From assembly GCA_016788065.1 (NCBI GenBank), contig JAEUTI010000070.1:1-46048 (forward strand): DNA of 46,048 bases, in the 5' to 3' direction. Shown piece by piece: positions 32,892 to 41,041 of this stretch. This stretch comes from Bacteroidia bacterium. GTDB lineage: Bacteria; Bacteroidota; Bacteroidia; AKYH767-A; OLB10. The notes below the pieces were generated by a model that was given only the letters and a program-made list of their open reading frames with translations, had not been told where the DNA came from and ran no database searches. Positions within the stretch are counted from its first letter, which is position 1, and every line of letters starts with the position of its first letter. The position numbers were made by a program, and so were the translations under genes.

Positions 32892-33934
32892 ATTCCTATA
32901 AATAAATATTCTTTCACAAAATTGTTTAAATTATCTTTTGATTGATTCCCGAATGAATAAGTATGATCAATTTCATTTACAATTACCTTATCCTTATACA
33001 ATGACAACAAACCTGCTATATTTTCCTTGGTTGGAAATGAATTAGAAGAATATGAAACAACTATTTTTGAATCTTTATATTTATAAAACAAATTATTGAA
33101 TTCATTTAACGCTGATTCTTCTTTTGAAAAGGAAGAATTATAACTTTTAAATTTTTTAACCTTTGATTTTTCAACTATTTGCAACCCTTCCCAGTTTTTA
33201 CATAATCCTTCAACGAAATGATACCTTCTGGTATAATCATTATCAGATTTTGGCGAATAATATGGTGGATCTAAATAGACTAAATCTGATTTATAATCTA
33301 AACTCTCAACAGGAATATTTAGTGAAAGATTATTTTGCTTATTATCAAAAACACATGCGTTGTATTCATCAACAGCATTTAAAAAGTGTTCCTTTAAACT
33401 GAGTTTCATATCCTTTCTTCCATCGTCATATCGTTGTCCAACAAAGGTAAAAATACCTCTGGATTGCTTTTTCATGCATGCTCTAATTAGCGAAGCCAGG
33501 GCAAGACATTTTTTATATTCATTATCTAACAGTTCAATATTAGAACGGGTTCTATCCAAAAAAGCATTTTCATCAGGTGTAAAAAATATGCCATTGAAAT
33601 TATTTTGAATAAAATTGTCATTGTAGTTGACTGCCTTTTCACTTAATAAAATCAGAATGTCTATCTCATTTAATTGTATTCTGGAATTTTCAATTATAGC
33701 CTTTGAGATTGTACTACTAAATTTCAGAAAATCATTTGTAATAACTTGCTTGCCTTGACATTTCATGAAGTAACTAACTACATTACTACCAGCAAACGCA
33801 TCCAAAAAACTATGAAACTTTAAATCGGAGATGTGATTCCAGATATCATTAATAATTTTGTGCTTACTACCCATATAACGAGTTCCAGGAAAGTTCAAAA
33901 ATTGACTTTTTAATTTATTGCTTTCAATTTCCAT
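32888..33934 (-). CDS. D12-class DNA adenine-N6 methyltransferase (second of two)
   Basis: 348 residues from ATG 33934; a GTG at 33937 is the alternative start and would overlap the upstream stop by four bases, while the ATG overlaps by one (TGATG). It carries FPGTRYMGSKHKI near the N-terminus (motif X), FLDAFAGSNVVSYF (motif I, about 43-56) and the catalytic DPPY motif at about 222-225 (LVYLDPPYYSP). Such enzymes methylate adenine in double-stranded DNA. Together with the other D12 enzyme it probably protects an asymmetric site, one enzyme per strand, as the two halves of M.FokI do. Confidence 0.85.
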   Translation of the reverse strand: MEIESNKLKSQFLNFPGTRYMGSKHKIINDIWNHISDLKFHSFLDAFAGSNVVSYFMKCQGKQVITNDFLKFSSTISKAIIENSRIQLNEIDILILLSEKAVNYNDNFIQNNFNGIFFTPDENAFLDRTRSNIELLDNEYKKCLALASLIRACMKKQSRGIFTFVGQRYDDGRKDMKLSLKEHFLNAVDEYNACVFDNKQNNLSLNIPVESLDYKSDLVYLDPPYYSPKSDNDYTRRYHFVEGLCKNWEGLQIVEKSKVKKFKSYNSSFSKEESALNEFNNLFYKYKDSKIVVSYSSNSFPTKENIAGLLSLYKDKVIVNEIDHTYSFGNQSKDNLNNFVKEYLFIGI

Positions 33935-34773
33935 CACATACCTCCTAAAATGATCAAATCCTGGCCGGTTCTGGTTTCAGGATTAGAGCTAATAAGTCTT
34001 TTTGTTTCGATTAATTCAAATTTAAACCCATCATACAATTCGTAAACATATGGATGATTAGAATTAGTTAACATTACTTTACAACCCATATGAACCAATA
34101 ATCTTGCATACTCTGCCAACTCAATTTGGTCATTTAAATGAAATGATTCCTTCGTATACCTTTTAAAGTCAGAATATTCACCGACAGGAAAATAAGGCGG
34201 GTCAATAAAAATGAAATCATTGGTTTCAACATATTGTTCTAATGTTGCTTTATAATCAGCATGAATTATGTTAGCATATTGTAAATAATTAGAAGCTGCA
34301 ATTAGATTTTGTTCGTTTAGGAATATTCCTTTTCTCCAACCATAAGGAGTATTGAACTCGCCTTTTTTGTTTACTCTATACAGTCCATTAAAACAGGTTT
34401 TATTTAAATATATTAGCCTAGCTGCAATTTCTGTTGCGCTTAAGTTTTCAACTTGTAAAGCACGTATAGAATAAAAAAACTGCTCGCTATTTTCAAATGT
34501 TTTCAATAAATTAATTACAGCTGATACATCATCTCTGATTTGGCTATAAGTAATAATCAATTCTTCATTTGAATCGGCAATAACAGAATTATGATGTTTC
34601 ATATTGAAAAATAATGCCCCACCTCCAACAAAAGGCTCAATATATTTATTAAAATTATTTGGAACATATTTTAATAAATCATTCATCATTTGACTTTTCC
34701 CACCAGCCCACTTTAAGATGGGTTTAACAGCCATTAATTCAATATCTTCAATCATAGTCATGTGAGCAAACAT
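33934..34773 (-). CDS. D12-class DNA adenine-N6 methyltransferase (first of two, Dam-like)
   Basis: 279 residues from ATG 34773; internal ATGs at 34761, 34755 or 34734 could be the true start, because conserved sequence begins at KPILKWAGGK (17-26). Motif I is PFVGGGALFF (47-56) and the catalytic DPPY is at 191-194 (FIDPPYFP). The NKTCFNGLYRVNKKGEFN signature is typical of Dam/DpnM-like enzymes, so it adds a methyl group to adenine N6. It is the first gene of a three-gene coupled operon (methyltransferase, methyltransferase, endonuclease), an order that makes protection before cutting. Confidence 0.88.
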   Translation of the reverse strand: MFAHMTMIEDIELMAVKPILKWAGGKSQMMNDLLKYVPNNFNKYIEPFVGGGALFFNMKHHNSVIADSNEELIITYSQIRDDVSAVINLLKTFENSEQFFYSIRALQVENLSATEIAARLIYLNKTCFNGLYRVNKKGEFNTPYGWRKGIFLNEQNLIAASNYLQYANIIHADYKATLEQYVETNDFIFIDPPYFPVGEYSDFKRYTKESFHLNDQIELAEYARLLVHMGCKVMLTNSNHPYVYELYDGFKFELIETKRLISSNPETRTGQDLIILGGM

Positions 34774-35053
34774 ACTAAATTAAAAAGATTTTATTGGACA
34801 TAAGTACTGAAAAGAGCTAACAAGTTGAATTACAAAACATGCTGATTATGAGACACATAGAAAACACATGTTAATTAAATGATATTTAAACTATCATAAG
34901 GCCAGGTTTGTTAATTTCTTCAAATTTTATAAATAAATTATTTGGCAATTATTTGTTGAATTAAATCAATTAAAATTCCAATAATTTTTTTGTCAAAATA
35001 ACACTTAACTATTAAACATATTTTACTTCAAACTAATTCTGCAAATTTTTTAG

Positions 35054-35794
35054 TTAATCTTTTGGCTTTTGCCCATATATTATGACTGAGCCTGCTATTT
35101 CCTTAATAACTGGTATTTTTTCAATAGTTTTACCGATTGCATTCACCACACCAATCATACTTTCGGGTGTAATTGGATGTAAAAAATCGTATGGAAAGAT
35201 GTTTATATTTTTAAAATTTATAGAGGCCATCATTTTTTTAAAACTCCATCTAAAAATTGCTGTTTCATCAGGTGAATCTCCAAGCATTTCTTTAATGTAA
35301 GGGATATTTTTTTGAATTAAAATCTGAGGATTAACCATATTTGGCTCTGCAAAAACCATTCTGCCTCCAGGTTTTAAAACTCTAAAAATCTCAACTAAAG
35401 CAACTTCCATTTCAAGATGATGTAAAACAGAACTTCCAAAAACTACATCAAATGAACTGTCAGGAAATTTCATTTTCATCGCATCATCAACAATAAAAGT
35501 TGCCTGAGGCAAAAGTTCTTTAGCTTGGCTTAAAAGTTCAGGGGATAAGTCAGTAGCAGTTAAGTTTGCTCCCGTTTTTTGAAACACTTTTCTTGTGAAA
35601 AGTCCAGTCCCACATCCAATTTCCAGAATTTTATCATTTTTAGTAATTCGAGCAGTTTTTACAAACAAATCTGCTCTTCTTTCTGCTCTAACTTGTCCAG
35701 CAGGACTTGCCCAATTCCACACACTTTCAGCATCATTTTGTATTTTTTTACCATGCTCAATTTCGTGCTGGAGCCTTTCTTCGGTCTTTTTCAA
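35054..35794 (-). CDS. Class I SAM-dependent methyltransferase
   Basis: 246 residues from a TTG at 35794; no ATG or GTG lies upstream in frame before a stop. Motif I is ILEIGCGTGLFTRK (56-69), followed by TATDLSPELL. FGSSVLHHLE and LKPGGRMVFAEPN match Methyltransf_11/UbiE-type enzymes. The substrate is not evident. It starts 19 bp after the stop of the LamG/T9SS gene on the same strand and could be co-transcribed with it. A 280-bp AT-rich gap with no recognised feature separates it from the methyltransferase operon downstream. Confidence 0.8.
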   Translation of the reverse strand: MKKTEERLQHEIEHGKKIQNDAESVWNWASPAGQVRAERRADLFVKTARITKNDKILEIGCGTGLFTRKVFQKTGANLTATDLSPELLSQAKELLPQATFIVDDAMKMKFPDSSFDVVFGSSVLHHLEMEVALVEIFRVLKPGGRMVFAEPNMVNPQILIQKNIPYIKEMLGDSPDETAIFRWSFKKMMASINFKNINIFPYDFLHPITPESMIGVVNAIGKTIEKIPVIKEIAGSVIIYGQKPKD

Positions 35795-35813
35795 TTGTTA
35801 TGAAATAAGGAAA

Positions 35814-37904
35814 TTAATTTTTTACAATTTTCGCGTAAGCTTTATATCCCATTGCACTGATTTCAACAAAATACATTCCTTTTGATAAAGAGGCTAAATT
35901 TAATTGGCTTTCTAAATTACCATATTCATCTGAATATACTTTTGTTAAGGACAATTGTTTACAACTCAAATCAAGAATATTTACAGTATATTCATTTAAA
36001 GGCTTCAAATTAGCTACACTCAGTGTTGAAAAACTGTTTGATGGATTGGGAGAAATTTTAATTGCATTTATTGAGCTTTCATCTGAACCTTGTAGTCCGA
36101 CTGTAGAAATAATAGTTGTAATAGCGTCATTAGTTATTACAGGCAAATTAAAATCGAAATAAATTCGGGCATTGTTAATTATTTGAGTACCCAAAGGCAA
36201 ATTTTCTTGAGGTTCTATTGAATATTGAATAAAACCATGGCTTTGTGCTTCATTAGTATTAGAATCTGCCAATAAAATATTATTAAACGTAAAGATCAAT
36301 TCGCCTAAGCTATTATCGATTGTAGCATGGCATATATGTGATGTATTAAGTAATCTAAATGTATTAAGTTCTAATTCTATTGGCAATTTATTCTTAACTA
36401 CTACAGTAAATGCAGTATCAGTACCTGTATTTTGAAATCTAATTAAATAAGTTAATAAAGGTGGTGTTGCAGAAATAACTTCTTCATAAAATTCATGGTT
36501 AACAGCAATATCATTTGGGTCATAAGAACCTGTAACTGTTACTTCCCAATTGGATAAATTATTAACAGGGGTGGGGTCAGAAACAATTGGTTCTATTAAA
36601 GCGGTTGAATTAACCAAATCACCTAATGAAGCAGTTGTAGCTATATCCACCCAAACATTAAAACTTCCACTTTCGAAAGGCAACAAAGTTGGGGTTACCC
36701 ATTGAACAGTGTCGTTAGAAACATAAAATGGTACTTCACTGGAATTATCATATGTTAAAACAGAATCTAATTTTAAAGTAATTATTCCACTTTGAGCAGT
36801 GGTCCCATCATTATGATAGCTGATATTATAACCTCCGGAAAATCCTGGTCTAAATGCACCCAAAGGACTGATGTGTATTCTTAAGTCATCAACATTAGCC
36901 AAAGGTTGTACTGCAAAATCGTTTAATGAATCAACTTGTTGTAAAGCTGTTAAAGTAACACTATGTGATGCAGGAACAGTTCCGTAATAAGACACATTGA
37001 AATTAGCTATAATATCATATGTTCCTAATGTTGCAATACCCATGTTGTAATCACCATTAATATCAGTAACTGCAGCAAGCGGAGTTCCAACAGCTTGCAT
37101 CAAAACATTTGGAATACCTATTTCTGTAGAGTCTTGTACACCATTTGTATTAAAATCATAAAATATTCGTCCTTTTATCCAACTTAGTTGATCATTAATG
37201 CAAGTACTACTATTACTGAAATTATCGAGTACTTCTGTCTGATCTAAAGCTTGATCAAATATTTGTACATCATCAATAACACCATTAAAGTGACAATTTG
37301 TTATCCCAGATAATCCTCCACCTATGCTAAGAAATTTATTTTTATTTATCAATGTCGACACAGTTGTTTTTGAAGCCTCCAATACACCGTTTTTGTAAAT
37401 ACCCATAAAATCATTAGACTGGCTAATCACAAATGCGTAATGATCCCATTGACTAGTAAATGGGGTTGTATATGAAAGCCTACCTCCATTTGAAGGGTTT
37501 CCATAATCCCAAAAAGTAGTTGGAGTTGTTCCATTCATATAATGAATATGAATATTTAACCTATCATTAAAATTATCTGGCATCAATAGGAATGGTGAAT
37601 TCATTCCTGATGCGTTAGCTTTTGCCCAAAAAACTATCGTTAACTCATCTCCTGATATCAATTGCGAAAGAGTATCAACAATTAAAATTGAATCATTGAC
37701 ACCATCAAACAAAAATGCACTATTAGCATTCCCAAACCTATCTTCTGTTAGAGTTGCACCTGCAACACTACCATGATGATTATTCCCAGAAAAATCTAGT
37801 GCATCTGAATTAAAAGGATAACAAGCAACTGGTGTTACTTGTGCAGAAAGGTTAGAGAATACTCCAAATAGAGCTATCAATAAAAAGTAATATTGCTTTT
37901 TCAT
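35814..37904 (-). CDS. Secreted LamG/SdrD-B-like protein with T9SS sorting domain
   Basis: 696 residues. Signal peptide 1-21 (ending LSAQV); a LamG/concanavalin-like domain (about 25-235, with YPFNSDALDFSGNNHHGSV); an SdrD B-like or carboxypeptidase-regulatory unit (about 240-310, GRIFYDFNTNGVQDSTEIGI). Then a region common in Bacteroidota surface proteins that starts GSYDPNDI and ends NARIYFDFNLPVITND (about 455-600; I believe this is the family now called DUF7619), and a T9SS domain (about 615-696, ISPNPSNSFSTLSV). LamG domains often bind glycans. Substrate and role unknown. Strongly AT-rich. Confidence 0.85.
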   Translation of the reverse strand: MKKQYYFLLIALFGVFSNLSAQVTPVACYPFNSDALDFSGNNHHGSVAGATLTEDRFGNANSAFLFDGVNDSILIVDTLSQLISGDELTIVFWAKANASGMNSPFLLMPDNFNDRLNIHIHYMNGTTPTTFWDYGNPSNGGRLSYTTPFTSQWDHYAFVISQSNDFMGIYKNGVLEASKTTVSTLINKNKFLSIGGGLSGITNCHFNGVIDDVQIFDQALDQTEVLDNFSNSSTCINDQLSWIKGRIFYDFNTNGVQDSTEIGIPNVLMQAVGTPLAAVTDINGDYNMGIATLGTYDIIANFNVSYYGTVPASHSVTLTALQQVDSLNDFAVQPLANVDDLRIHISPLGAFRPGFSGGYNISYHNDGTTAQSGIITLKLDSVLTYDNSSEVPFYVSNDTVQWVTPTLLPFESGSFNVWVDIATTASLGDLVNSTALIEPIVSDPTPVNNLSNWEVTVTGSYDPNDIAVNHEFYEEVISATPPLLTYLIRFQNTGTDTAFTVVVKNKLPIELELNTFRLLNTSHICHATIDNSLGELIFTFNNILLADSNTNEAQSHGFIQYSIEPQENLPLGTQIINNARIYFDFNLPVITNDAITTIISTVGLQGSDESSINAIKISPNPSNSFSTLSVANLKPLNEYTVNILDLSCKQLSLTKVYSDEYGNLESQLNLASLSKGMYFVEISAMGYKAYAKIVKN

Positions 37905-37923
37905 GTGTTCAGGTTTATGCTAT

Positions 37924-37956
37924 CAAAATTAATAAAAAACCTTAATTATCACACAA
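37924..37956 (-). promoter_or_regulatory. Promoter of the LamG/T9SS gene
   Basis: The minus strand has TTG (37956-37954), a 22-bp spacer and TAATTTTG (37931-37924), a full -7 match to TAnnTTTG, 19 bp before the start codon. Confidence 0.5.
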
Positions 37957-38016
37957 TTAGCACAAAACTTTATAATTAATCAATCCCCACCCCCTCAATA
38001 TCTTCCTTCCACCCTC

Positions 38017-39579
38017 TCATATTTCGAACTTAATACCCTGAGCCAGAGGCAAGTCGGTGCCATAGTTAATGGTATTAGTTTGGCGACGCATATAAATTTT
38101 CCAGGAGTCGGAGCCGGATTCGCGGCCACCGCCGGTTTCTTTTTCGCCACCAAAGGCGCCACCAATTTCGGCACCTGAGGTACCAATGTTCACATTAGCG
38201 ATACCGCAATCGGAGCCATCGGCTGCGAGGAAGCGTTCTGTTTCGCGCATGCTATTCGAGAAAATGGCAGAAGAGAGTCCTTGTGGTACATCATTTTGCA
38301 GGTGGATAGCCTGTTCAATGGTGGAATATTTTATGAGGTACAGAATTGGGGCAAAAGTTTCGTGCTGTACAATTTTGTAGTGGTTTTCGACTTCAGCTAT
38401 ACAAGGCGTTACATAGCAACCCGATTCATAGCCGGGGCCGGAGAGTAATTCGCCACCGCAGACAATGGAGCCACCTTCTTTTTTCACTTCAGCAATGGCA
38501 TTGGTAAAGTCGTTCACCGCATTTTTATCGATAAGTGGTCCCACAAGCGTAGCCGGGTTCAGGGGATTACCAATTTTCACATGCTTATAGGCATTCACCA
38601 GTTTTTGTTTGAATGCTTCATAGATACTTTCGTGAATGATGAGTCGGCGGGTGCTGGTACAACGTTGTCCGCAGGTACCCACAGCACCAAACACTACAGC
38701 GCGGAGGGCCATTTCCTGGTCGGCATCGGGTGTAATAATAATGGCATTGTTACCACCCAGTTCAAGCAAACTACGTCCGAGGCGTTCGCCAACAATGCGG
38801 CCTACACGTTTACCCACATTGGTAGAACCGGTAGCGGAGATCAGAGGCACGCGTTTATCGGCAAGAAAATTATCGCCTACATTTTTGCTGTTACCGGCAA
38901 CGAGGCATACGGTTCCTTCGGGGACATTATTTTCGCGCAATACACCGGCAATAATTTTATGTACGGCAATGGCGCAAAGCATTACTTTAGAGGATGGTTT
39001 CCACACTACGGTATCGCCACAAACCATGGCGAGCATGGCATTCCAAGACCAAACGGCAACGGGGAAATTGAAGGCACTAATAACGCCCACAATTCCGAGT
39101 GGATGATACTGCTCATACATACGGTGGCGGGGGCGTTCGCTATGCATGGTGAAGCCATTCAGCTGGCGGGAGAGTCCCACAGCAAAATCGCAGATATCAA
39201 TCATTTCCTGCACTTCACCGAGACCTTCCTGATATATTTTTCCCATTTCATAAGAAACCAGTTTTCCCAGGTCATCTTTAGCTTCGCGGAGTGCATTTCC
39301 AATCTGGCGCACTACTTCACCACGTTTGGGAGCGGGCACCAGTCGCCACTCGTTAAAAGCCTGTTGCGATAGGGCAATAATAGTTTCATAGTCGGCAGCG
39401 GTGGCCTGCTTAATAGAGCCAATAAGCTGTCCGTCGGCGGGTGAAAAAGAGTCGATTGTTTCGCCGGTCGTATTAAGCCATTGGGTGCCGGTACAAGCGC
39501 CGCTATTAACTTGCTCAATACCAAGTCGTTGCAAAACTTCAGAAATATCAGAAACGGGGGTAGCTGTAAGAGTAGACAT
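38017..39579 (-). CDS. Aldehyde dehydrogenase, ALDH7/aminoadipate-semialdehyde type
   Basis: 520 residues. The start is set at ATG 39579 (MSTLTATPVSDISEVLQRLG); the frame runs open for 65 codons further upstream but that part is translated tandem repeats. Catalytic Glu273 lies in LLELGGNNA and nucleophile Cys307 in GQRCTSTRR, the usual spacing. GSTNVGKRVGRIV is the NAD-binding turn. GVISAFNFPVAVWSWN and RCTSTRRL are typical of the ALDH7/antiquitin group, which oxidises alpha-aminoadipate semialdehyde in lysine degradation. Substrate assignment is by family. GC-rich and core-like. No neighbouring lysine-degradation gene is in view. Confidence 0.88.
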   Translation of the reverse strand: MSTLTATPVSDISEVLQRLGIEQVNSGACTGTQWLNTTGETIDSFSPADGQLIGSIKQATAADYETIIALSQQAFNEWRLVPAPKRGEVVRQIGNALREAKDDLGKLVSYEMGKIYQEGLGEVQEMIDICDFAVGLSRQLNGFTMHSERPRHRMYEQYHPLGIVGVISAFNFPVAVWSWNAMLAMVCGDTVVWKPSSKVMLCAIAVHKIIAGVLRENNVPEGTVCLVAGNSKNVGDNFLADKRVPLISATGSTNVGKRVGRIVGERLGRSLLELGGNNAIIITPDADQEMALRAVVFGAVGTCGQRCTSTRRLIIHESIYEAFKQKLVNAYKHVKIGNPLNPATLVGPLIDKNAVNDFTNAIAEVKKEGGSIVCGGELLSGPGYESGCYVTPCIAEVENHYKIVQHETFAPILYLIKYSTIEQAIHLQNDVPQGLSSAIFSNSMRETERFLAADGSDCGIANVNIGTSGAEIGGAFGGEKETGGGRESGSDSWKIYMRRQTNTINYGTDLPLAQGIKFEI

Positions 39580-39634
39580 GAGGGTGTTTTTTTGAATTGG
39601 GTGCAAAAATACGAAAATAATGTGCTGATTTGGT

Positions 39635-39690
39635 GATGTGCTGATGTGCTGATGTGCTGATGTGCTGATGTGCTGGTGTGCTAGTATGCT
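39635..39690. repeat. Tandem 8-bp repeat, seven units (GATGTGCT)
   Basis: Five perfect GATGTGCT units and two variants (GGTGTGCT, AGTATGCT). A GGTTTGGTGATTTGGTGG-like stretch follows at about 39728-39770 and resembles 3497-3570, including GATGGGTGTT.CTG. On the minus strand it lies just upstream of the dehydrogenase start. Confidence 0.9.
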
Positions 39691-39773
39691 GATTATTGTT
39701 CTTGAGTAAAAAGATGTGACTGCACTTGGTTTGGTGATTTGGTGGTTTGATGATGGGTGTTTCTGAGCGTACA

Positions 39774-40370
39774 CTATTTTAGCATAAAAGCTAATCCAAC
39801 AGAAACATCAACATACAAAGCATCCTTGCTATTTCCCATAAAATTAGTGTTTTCAATTCCTTTACTTTTTAAGATATGCATGTATGTGGGAGTGAAACTA
39901 AAATTAAATTGCAACGGTGAATTTAAAATGCCTTTTGATTGAAACGACAAAGGCAAGCCAATACCTAAACCAAAATTGGTAAATGTTGAAGTCCAATTTG
40001 AAACAATACCAGATTGTGTATAATTATCACGACACCAACCAAGAGAAAGCCCTAGCTTAGTACGAATTTTCTCTCTCTGATTTAATATATAATTTAAGTC
40101 AACTTTAATTGTTGTTCTTTTATAAGTTATCGAATAATCAGTTTTTGAATCTTCAAATGAACTTTTTCCAGAAATGAATGTAGCAAATCCATCCCATTTT
40201 TCAGAAAAATCGTCCATAACATATAACCCCATGCATGGTGTATATTTTAAATCGCGATCGGTTGATAGTTTGTAAACAAAACTCAAACCAACACTTTGCC
40301 CCTTTATGGTACTGGTAATCGATAAAATGGCAATCAGAAGTAAAACTATTTTACACAAGTGATCTTTCAT
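39774..40370 (-). CDS. Outer-membrane beta-barrel-like protein
   Basis: 198 residues. Signal peptide 1-24 (ending TIKGQ), then alternating hydrophobic/polar strands (VGLSFVYKLS, TTIKVDLNYIL, KLGLSLGWCR, LQFNFSFTPTYMHI) and a last strand ending VDVSVGLAFMLK. The length and strand count would fit an eight-stranded barrel. No family recognised. Alone on the minus strand, flanked by repeats on both sides. Confidence 0.6.
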   Translation of the reverse strand: MKDHLCKIVLLLIAILSITSTIKGQSVGLSFVYKLSTDRDLKYTPCMGLYVMDDFSEKWDGFATFISGKSSFEDSKTDYSITYKRTTIKVDLNYILNQREKIRTKLGLSLGWCRDNYTQSGIVSNWTSTFTNFGLGIGLPLSFQSKGILNSPLQFNFSFTPTYMHILKSKGIENTNFMGNSKDALYVDVSVGLAFMLK

Positions 40371-40397
40371 GATCTATAATATTACTGATATACCTCA

Positions 40398-40611
40398 CCG
40401 CCTATAGTGCTTGTCAGTTAGCAATCGGATTGCGACGAGGAAGCAAGCGACTCAATGGCCAGAATAAAGAATAGTTACGTTTCATAAAACTGATATTTGT
40501 ATTGAATAGTGAATTGTAAAAATACAATTTATTTCGTTAAAATATAAAATTTTTGGGAGGGATCCTCGCCACAATCCGATAGCTATCGGATGAGGACCAG
40601 TATTGGGTAAG
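40398..40611. repeat. Dispersed ~220-bp element (copy 2, inverted)
   Basis: Reverse complement of the element at 14430-14664, with scattered differences. It keeps the TCCGATAGCTATCGGA palindrome (40575-40590). The other end has the palindrome-like GCAATCGGATTGC (40421-40433) where copy 1 has TCCGATAATTATCGGA. Confidence 0.65.
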
Positions 40612-40614
40612 TTA

Positions 40615-40774
40615 TAATGACGCGGCTCTGCCGCAAATGACTAATAATGACTTTGGGACTAGGAAATTTATTTTATCATTAATCTCCAAAACTTCCAGAA
40701 GCATCTTTTATGCAATAATTATCTCGTTCCTTGTCTTGTAAAATCCGTTGAATCTTGTTTTGAAAATTAACGGG
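40615..40774. repeat. 160-bp dispersed repeat, copy 2
   Basis: Same orientation as 29159-29318, from TAATGACGCGGCTCTG through GTTCCTTGTCTTGTAAAATC to AATTAACGG. Confidence 0.85.
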
Positions 40775-41041
40775 GCAATTGGACTGCTGAAAATTTATTC
40801 AAGAAACGAAAATCAGTATGCATAGTTTGCTTTGCTGCATGCAAACTCCAGGTTCCTACATACCACGATCTCGTCCAATAGCTATCATATGCGAACCAGT
40901 ATCGGCATGTTACTATATTTACAAACCGTTTAAAAAGTAAGCCATTTTCAAGTGAAAACGATTTAGTTGCTAGAAAAGAGGAATTGTTAAATGGAGTAAC
41001 CGTCATGTCTTTAGGATTGACACAGTCATCTCAAATAAAAA

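Larger units (their letters stand above)
40371..41041. other. Intergenic region of dispersed repeats
   Basis: Holds the inverted ~220-bp element (40398-40611) and the 160-bp module (40615-40774). A degraded TCC.ATAGCTATC palindrome near 40874 is followed by GAACCAGTATCGGCATGTTA. No supported gene; a 79-codon minus-strand frame (40767-41006) overlaps these repeats and is rejected. Confidence 0.75.

Noticed and set aside
38581..39372. Long plus-strand frames of 263 and 156 codons inside the dehydrogenase gene
   Set aside because: They lie entirely antisense to a well-supported gene, with His- or Thr-rich composition typical of shadow frames.
39580..39774. N-terminal extension of the aldehyde dehydrogenase by 65 codons (His/Gln/Ser-rich)
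   Set aside because: The extension is a translation of the GATGTGCT tandem repeat and neighbouring low-complexity DNA. The family start is at ATG 39579.
40767..41006. 79-codon minus-strand frame
   Set aside because: It overlaps dispersed repeats and the degraded palindrome; no family resemblance or promoter.
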